From JBDTMT01 sp033764095 (lineage in GTDB: Bacteria > Desulfobacterota > Binatia > HRBIN30 > CADEER01): 18,133 bases of DNA. The notes under the pieces are model-generated. The model was not told the DNA's origin, ran no database searches, and was given only the letters and a program-made list of their open reading frames with translations. Below are positions 15,045-18,133 of this stretch, one piece after another. The stretch covers positions 1-18,133 of the forward strand of contig JANRJF010000007.1 of NCBI GenBank assembly GCA_033764095.1. The letters are read 5' to 3'. The position numbers and the translations under genes were made by a program. Every line of letters starts with the position of its first letter. Positions within the stretch are counted from its first letter, which is position 1.

Positions 15045-16583
15045 ATGACGAGCGGCCACGTCTATCTGGTGGGCGCCGGGCCCGGAGCGCCGGGGCTGAT
15101 CACGCTCGACGGCGTGCGCGCGCTGGAGCGCGCCGACGTCGTGATCTTCGACTACCTGGCCAACCCGCGCCTGCTGCAGCACGCGCCGGACGCCGCGCAG
15201 CGCGTGCTGGTCGGCAAGCACGGCGGCGGCGCGCGCACCGAGCAGGCGGTGATCACCGCCATGCTGGTGGAGCAGGCGCGTGCCGGTCGCATCGTCGTGC
15301 GGCTGAAGGGCGGCGATCCGTTCGTCTTCGGCCGCGGCGGCGAGGAGGCCGAGGCGTTGGCCGCCGCCGGCGTGCCGTTCAGCGTCGTGCCGGGGGTCAG
15401 CTCGGCGATCGCGGTGCCGGCCTACGCCGGCATTCCGCTCACCCATCGCGAGCTGGCCTCGTCGTTCACCGTGCTGACCGGCTACGAGTACCCGGACAAG
15501 GCCGAGCTGGCGGTGCACTGGGACGCGGTGGCGCAGCGCGGCAACACGCTGGTCTTCCTGATGACGACGCGGCAGCTGGAGGCCAACATGGCCAAGCTGC
15601 TCCGCCACGGTGTCGATCCGACCACGCCGGCAGCGGTGATCCGCTGGGGCACCACCGCCGAGCAGCAGACGATCACCGGTACGGTGGCCGACATCGGCGC
15701 CCGCGCCAGTGCCGCGCAGATCCAGCCGCCGGCGATCGCGGTGGTCGGCCAGGTGGTGCGGCTGCGCGAGACGCTCGCCTGGGCCGAGCGCCGCCCGCTC
15801 GCCGGCCGGCGCATCGTGGTGACGCGACCGCGCGCCCAGGCGGCCGGCTTCATCGACGCCCTCGGCAGCTTCGGTGCCGACGTGCTCGCCTGCCCGACGA
15901 TCGAGATCGTACCGCCGGATTCGTGGGCGCCGCTCGACGCCGCCATCGACCGGATCGAGACCTACGACTGGGTGGTGCTGACCAGCGCCAACGGCGTCGC
16001 GATGTTCTTCGACCGGCTGCGCGAACGACATCGCGACGTGCGCGCGCTGCACCGGGCGCGGCTGGCGGCGGTCGGCTCCGAGACCGCCGCGGCGATCGCC
16101 GCGCGCGGCCTGCTGGTCGACGTCGTGCCGGCCGAGTTCCGCGCCGAGGCGGTGGCGGCGGCGATGATCGCGCTGGGCGTCGGCGGCGCGCGCGTGCTGC
16201 TGCCGCGCGCCGCGCAGGCGCGCGAGATCCTGCCGCTGACGTTGCGCGCCGCCGGCGCGACGGTCGACGAGGTGGCGAGCTACCAGAGCGTGCCACCGCG
16301 CGGCGATCTCGACGAGCTGCGCGGCCTGCTGGCGGCGCGCGCCGTCGACCTGGTGACCTTCACCAGCTCCAGCACCGTCACCAACTTCATCGCCCGGCTC
16401 GGCGACGAGGCCGCGGCGCTGCTCACCGACGTTCCCGCCGCCTGCATCGGCCCGATCACCGCCGACACCGCCCGCGCCGCCGGCCTGCGCGTCGTCGTGC
16501 AGCCGGCCACCTACACCATCGCGGCGTTCACCGAAGCGATCGTGTCGTACTTTCGATCGGGAACCACGGATGAACACAGGTGA
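15045..16583 (+). CDS. cobA/hemD: Fused uroporphyrinogen-III C-methyltransferase / uroporphyrinogen-III synthase
   Basis: This 512-residue bifunctional protein has an N-terminal SAM-dependent methyltransferase (about 1-245) with VYLVGAGPGAPGL (6-18), RLKGGDPFVFGRGGEE (86-101), VPGVSSAIAVPAYAGIPLTH (115-134) and VFLM (170-173). It makes precorrin-2 from uroporphyrinogen III. A short linker leads to a HemD domain (about 254-503) starting GRRIVVTRPRAQA, with LTSANGV and FTSSSTV loops, which closes hydroxymethylbilane to uroporphyrinogen III. Fusions of this type are common in Deltaproteobacteria and some Gram-positives. The ATG at 15045 is the first codon of the methyltransferase motif region. 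The last eight residues, SGTTDEHR, are encoded largely by inverted-repeat element 5, which also supplies the TGA stop; the natural HemD end is probably near IVSYF. Bracketed by elements 4 and 5. Confidence 0.96.
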   Translation: MTSGHVYLVGAGPGAPGLITLDGVRALERADVVIFDYLANPRLLQHAPDAAQRVLVGKHGGGARTEQAVITAMLVEQARAGRIVVRLKGGDPFVFGRGGEEAEALAAAGVPFSVVPGVSSAIAVPAYAGIPLTHRELASSFTVLTGYEYPDKAELAVHWDAVAQRGNTLVFLMTTRQLEANMAKLLRHGVDPTTPAAVIRWGTTAEQQTITGTVADIGARASAAQIQPPAIAVVGQVVRLRETLAWAERRPLAGRRIVVTRPRAQAAGFIDALGSFGADVLACPTIEIVPPDSWAPLDAAIDRIETYDWVVLTSANGVAMFFDRLRERHRDVRALHRARLAAVGSETAAAIAARGLLVDVVPAEFRAEAVAAAMIALGVGGARVLLPRAAQAREILPLTLRAAGATVDEVASYQSVPPRGDLDELRGLLAARAVDLVTFTSSSTVTNFIARLGDEAAALLTDVPAACIGPITADTARAAGLRVVVQPATYTIAAFTEAIVSYFRSGTTDEHR

Positions 16584-16683
16584 ACACGGATAGGTTCATG
16601 AAACGCCAGCCGCGAGCGCAGCTGGCCGGGTCTTCACTTCTTCGTATTTCTATCTGTGTTTATCTGTGTTCATCTGTGGTTCC
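16560..16683. repeat. Inverted-repeat element 5 (CACGGATGAA-unit arms) overlapping the cobA-hemD 3' end
   Basis: The left arm 16560-16592 and right arm 16651-16683 (33 nt each) are reverse complements apart from about four positions, mostly A/G exchanges. Units of about 10 bp (CACGGATGAA, CACAGGTGAA, CACGGATAGG) give TGA at 16571, TGA at 16581 and TAG at 16591, one in each forward frame. The second is the cobA-hemD stop codon. The interior (16593-16650) ends in a pyrimidine-rich, AT-rich stretch. hemB starts 13 bp beyond the right arm. The core word CACGGAT is shared with element 3. Confidence 0.88.
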
Positions 16684-16696
16684 GTTTTGAGCTGAG

Positions 16697-17677
16697 ATGG
16701 AATTCCCCGCGTATCGACCGCGCCGCATGCGGCGCACCGAGACCTTGCGCCGCTTGGTGCGTGAGACGCGGCTGAGCGTCGACAACCTGATCCTGCCGCT
16801 GTTCGTCGTACCCGGCAAAGGGGTGGAGAAGCCGGTCGCCTCGATGCCCGGGGTGGCGCAGATGTCGGTCGACCGCACCGTCGAGGAGTGCCGCCAGGTG
16901 CGCGATCTGGGCATCCCGGCGGTGATCCTGTTCGGCCTGCCGGAGAAGAAGGACGCCACCGGCTCGCACGCCTATCGCGACGACGGGCCGGTGCCGCGCG
17001 CGGTGCGCGAGATCAAGCAGGCGCTCGGCAACGATCTCGTCGTCATCACCGACGTCTGCCTGTGCGAGTACACCGACCATGGCCACTGCGGCGTGCTCGC
17101 CGAGGGCGAGGTGGACAACGACGCGACGCTCGACCTGCTGGCCAAGGAGGCGCTGACGCATGCGCGCGCCGGGGCCGACATCGTCGCGCCGTCCGACATG
17201 ATGGATGGGCGGGTGAACGCCATCCGCGAGACGCTCGACGAGGAGGGGCTCGACCAAGTGGCGATCCTCTCCTACGCCGCCAAGTTCGCCTCCGGCTTCT
17301 ACGGGCCGTTTCGCGAGGCGGCCGACTCGACGCCGCAGTTCGGCGACCGGCGCGGCTACCAGATGGATCCGGCCAACGCCGAGGAGGCGCTGCGCGAGGT
17401 CGAGCTCGACATCAACGAAGGCGCCGACCTGGTGATGGTCAAGCCGGCGCTCCCCTACCTCGACCTGGTGCGGCGGGTGAAAGAGCAGTTCGGCTACCCG
17501 ACCGCCGCCTACCAGGTGAGCGGCGAGTACGCGATGATCAAGGCGGCGGCGCAGAACGGCTGGCTCGACGAGAGCCGCGTGATGATGGAGACGCTGACCG
17601 CCATCCGCCGCGCCGGTGCAGATCTGATCCTGACCTATTTCGCCAAGGATGCGGCGCGAGCGCTGAACGGCCGCTGA
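16697..17677 (+). CDS. hemB: Delta-aminolevulinic acid dehydratase (porphobilinogen synthase)
   Basis: This 326-residue enzyme condenses two 5-aminolevulinate molecules to porphobilinogen. Schiff-base lysines are seen as Lys196 in SYAAKFASGFYGPFREA and Lys249 in VMVKPALPYLD. Cys121, Cys123 and Cys131 in DVCLCEYTDHGHCG form the catalytic zinc site, so this is the zinc-dependent type rather than the Mg-only type. APSDMMDGRV (164-173) and YQVSGEYAMI are also typical. The N-terminus (FPAYRPRRMRRTETLRRLVRET) matches family members, which supports ATG 16697; a clear Shine-Dalgarno sequence is not evident. It is the last gene of the tetrapyrrole operon and is followed directly by a GC-rich hairpin (17678-17703). 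Confidence 0.97.
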   Translation: MEFPAYRPRRMRRTETLRRLVRETRLSVDNLILPLFVVPGKGVEKPVASMPGVAQMSVDRTVEECRQVRDLGIPAVILFGLPEKKDATGSHAYRDDGPVPRAVREIKQALGNDLVVITDVCLCEYTDHGHCGVLAEGEVDNDATLDLLAKEALTHARAGADIVAPSDMMDGRVNAIRETLDEEGLDQVAILSYAAKFASGFYGPFREAADSTPQFGDRRGYQMDPANAEEALREVELDINEGADLVMVKPALPYLDLVRRVKEQFGYPTAAYQVSGEYAMIKAAAQNGWLDESRVMMETLTAIRRAGADLILTYFAKDAARALNGR

Positions 17678-17703
17678 GCCCGCGGGCCGCCCAGCGGCCG
17701 GGC
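17678..17703 (+). terminator. GC-rich hairpin directly after hemB
   Basis: Starting at the base after the hemB stop, GCCC (17678-17681) and GGCCGC (17685-17690) pair with GCGGCC (17694-17699) and GGGC (17700-17703), leaving a 3-nt bulge and a CCA loop. There is no T tract behind it, so it is at best a GC-rich terminator of the kind seen in high-GC genomes, or a 3'-end stabiliser. Confidence 0.45.
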
Positions 17704-17748
17704 GCTGCCGAAGGGTCTAGGCGTAAGAATGGCCGTCTGCTATGGCCT

Positions 17749-17776
17749 CTTGGGTTAGACCACCCGAGCAGAGGAG
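17749..17776 (+). promoter_or_regulatory. Small hairpin next to the infA ribosome-binding site
   Basis: CTTGGGT (17749-17755) pairs with ACCCGAG (17762-17768) around the loop TAGACC, seven pairs including one T-G. The Shine-Dalgarno GAGGAG (17771-17776) follows two bases later, six bases before the GTG start of infA. The loop TAGACC is also exactly complementary to GGTCTA at 17714-17719, so an alternative fold exists. No known riboswitch is recognised. Confidence 0.35.
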
Positions 17777-17782
17777 TACTGT

Positions 17783-18133
17783 GTGGCGAGAGACGACCTG
17801 ATCCAGATCGAAGGGACCGTCAAAGAGGTGATGACCGGCGGGCTGTTCAAGATCGAATCCGAGAAGGGACAGCAGTTCACCGCCAAGATCAGCGGCCGCA
17901 TGCGGCGCTATCACATCAAGGTCATCCCGGGTGACCGCGTCACCGTCGCGGTGTCACCGTACGACCCGACGCACGGACTGATCGTCTACCGCAACCCGTA
18001 CGGGCGAGTGCCGCGCGATGCGCGACGACGGGGCTCCCCCTCGTCGCGCATCGCTCAGCACTCATCGCTGCTCGCGGCGCCGCAGGCGCAGTGCCAGCAG
18101 CAGAGCCGGCAGCAGGATCGCCAGCAGATCGCC
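17783..18133 (+). CDS. infA: Translation initiation factor IF-1 with open-ended C-terminus (3' end outside window)
   Basis: A GTG start at 17783, six bases after GAGGAG, opens a frame whose first 72 or so residues are a clear IF-1: ARDDLIQIEGTVKEVMTG, FKIESEKGQQFTAKISGRMR (22-41), IKVIPGDRVTVAVSPYDPTHGLIVYR (45-70). IF-1 is an S1/OB-fold protein that binds the 30S A site during initiation. Typical members end within a few residues of YR, at 70-75 residues. Here no stop codon occurs in the frame through the end of the window (117 codons), and the extra part (VPRDARRRG and then Gln-rich sequence) looks non-coding: it contains a strong hairpin (18017-18052) and overlaps a convergent gene end. 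Either there is a real C-terminal extension, or the stop has been lost by mutation or sequencing error. The IF-1 core is secure; the end is not. Confidence 0.85.
   Translation, partial: MARDDLIQIEGTVKEVMTGGLFKIESEKGQQFTAKISGRMRRYHIKVIPGDRVTVAVSPYDPTHGLIVYRNPYGRVPRDARRRGSPSSRIAQHSSLLAAPQAQCQQQSRQQDRQQIA
18017..18052. terminator. Strong hairpin between infA and the convergent gene
   Basis: GATGCGCGACGA (18017-18028) is the exact reverse complement of 18041-18052, and GGGG/CCCC inside the loop (18030-18039) can extend the stem after one C-C mismatch. It lies 9 bp from the stop of the minus-strand gene and about 25 bp after the expected end of IF-1, which is what a shared two-way terminator would look like. 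There is no T tract on either side. It falls within the open infA frame. Confidence 0.6.
18062..18133 (-). CDS. C-terminal end of a convergent gene: hydrophobic helix plus Arg cluster (partial)
   Basis: On the minus strand the last 23 codons before TGA (18062-18064) read DLLAILLPALLLALRLRRREQR after an initial Gly. This is a single hydrophobic segment of about 14 residues followed by basic residues at the very C-terminus. Such a tail is typical of a C-terminal membrane anchor or a CTERM-type sorting signal, in which a hydrophobic helix and an Arg cluster follow a short motif. The recognition motif would lie upstream, outside the window. The reading is supported by the hairpin just beyond the stop and by the improbable run of Leu codons. 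Too short for identification; it could also be the last helix of a polytopic membrane protein. Confidence 0.5.
   Translation of the reverse strand, partial: GDLLAILLPALLLALRLRRREQR

Noticed and set aside
14730..16577. A minus-strand ORF of 615 codons across hemC, element 4 and cobA-hemD
   Set aside because: It is antisense to two well-defined enzymes; the only familiar phrase in it (NAETQR... and LCVSAL) is the translated inverted repeat.

Overview
This is an 18.1 kb window from a GC-rich bacterial chromosome, about 70% GC by eye. It looks Gram-negative: there is a Sec-exported DsbA-like thiol oxidoreductase, an AddAB recombination nuclease, C5-pathway heme genes with fused cobA/hemD next to a CcsA/HemX-type membrane protein, and an Ltp2/DUF35-type aldolase pair. 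Together these suggest a Deltaproteobacteria-like or Binatota-like environmental lineage. That placement is inference from gene content, not from a phylogeny. No tRNA, rRNA, transposase, phage gene or CRISPR array was found.

Region 1 (1-3309, + strand) is a degradative acyl-CoA module. It holds the 3' part of a thiolase-fold protein of the lipid-transfer/Ltp2 type, its usual partner class (a DUF35 Zn-ribbon/OB-fold protein), and an AMP-forming acyl-CoA ligase. The three probably activate and cleave a branched, steroid-like or other CoA-linked substrate. Region 2 (3514-11099, - strand) holds, in transcription order, a periplasmic DsbA-family protein, a strong hairpin, addB and addA, so it combines oxidative folding with double-strand-break end processing. 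Region 3 (11253-17677, + strand) is a tetrapyrrole operon: precorrin-2 dehydrogenase, CcsA/HemX-like membrane protein, hemA, hemC, cobA-hemD fusion, hemB. It covers glutamyl-tRNA to uroporphyrinogen III and on to sirohydrochlorin or siroheme, but lacks hemL and hemE here. Region 4 (17678-18133) has infA (IF-1), whose frame has no stop before the window ends, and the last 23 codons of a convergent gene encoding a hydrophobic C-terminus with an Arg cluster.

The most unusual feature is a set of five long intergenic inverted repeats (1026-1112, 1535-1687, 3321-3466, 14941-15032, 16560-16683). They share a design but mostly not a sequence: each arm is a short tandem array of a 7-10 bp unit, and the second arm is its reverse complement. 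Each begins within about 15 bp of a stop codon, or contains it. In three of them the unit carries a stop triplet and has a length not divisible by 3, so the arm stops translation in all three forward frames. One has added a short C-terminal tail to the HemD domain. These elements interrupt otherwise tight operons and bracket single genes (the DUF35 gene, the ligase and cobA-hemD). They are the best candidate here for an undescribed element class.
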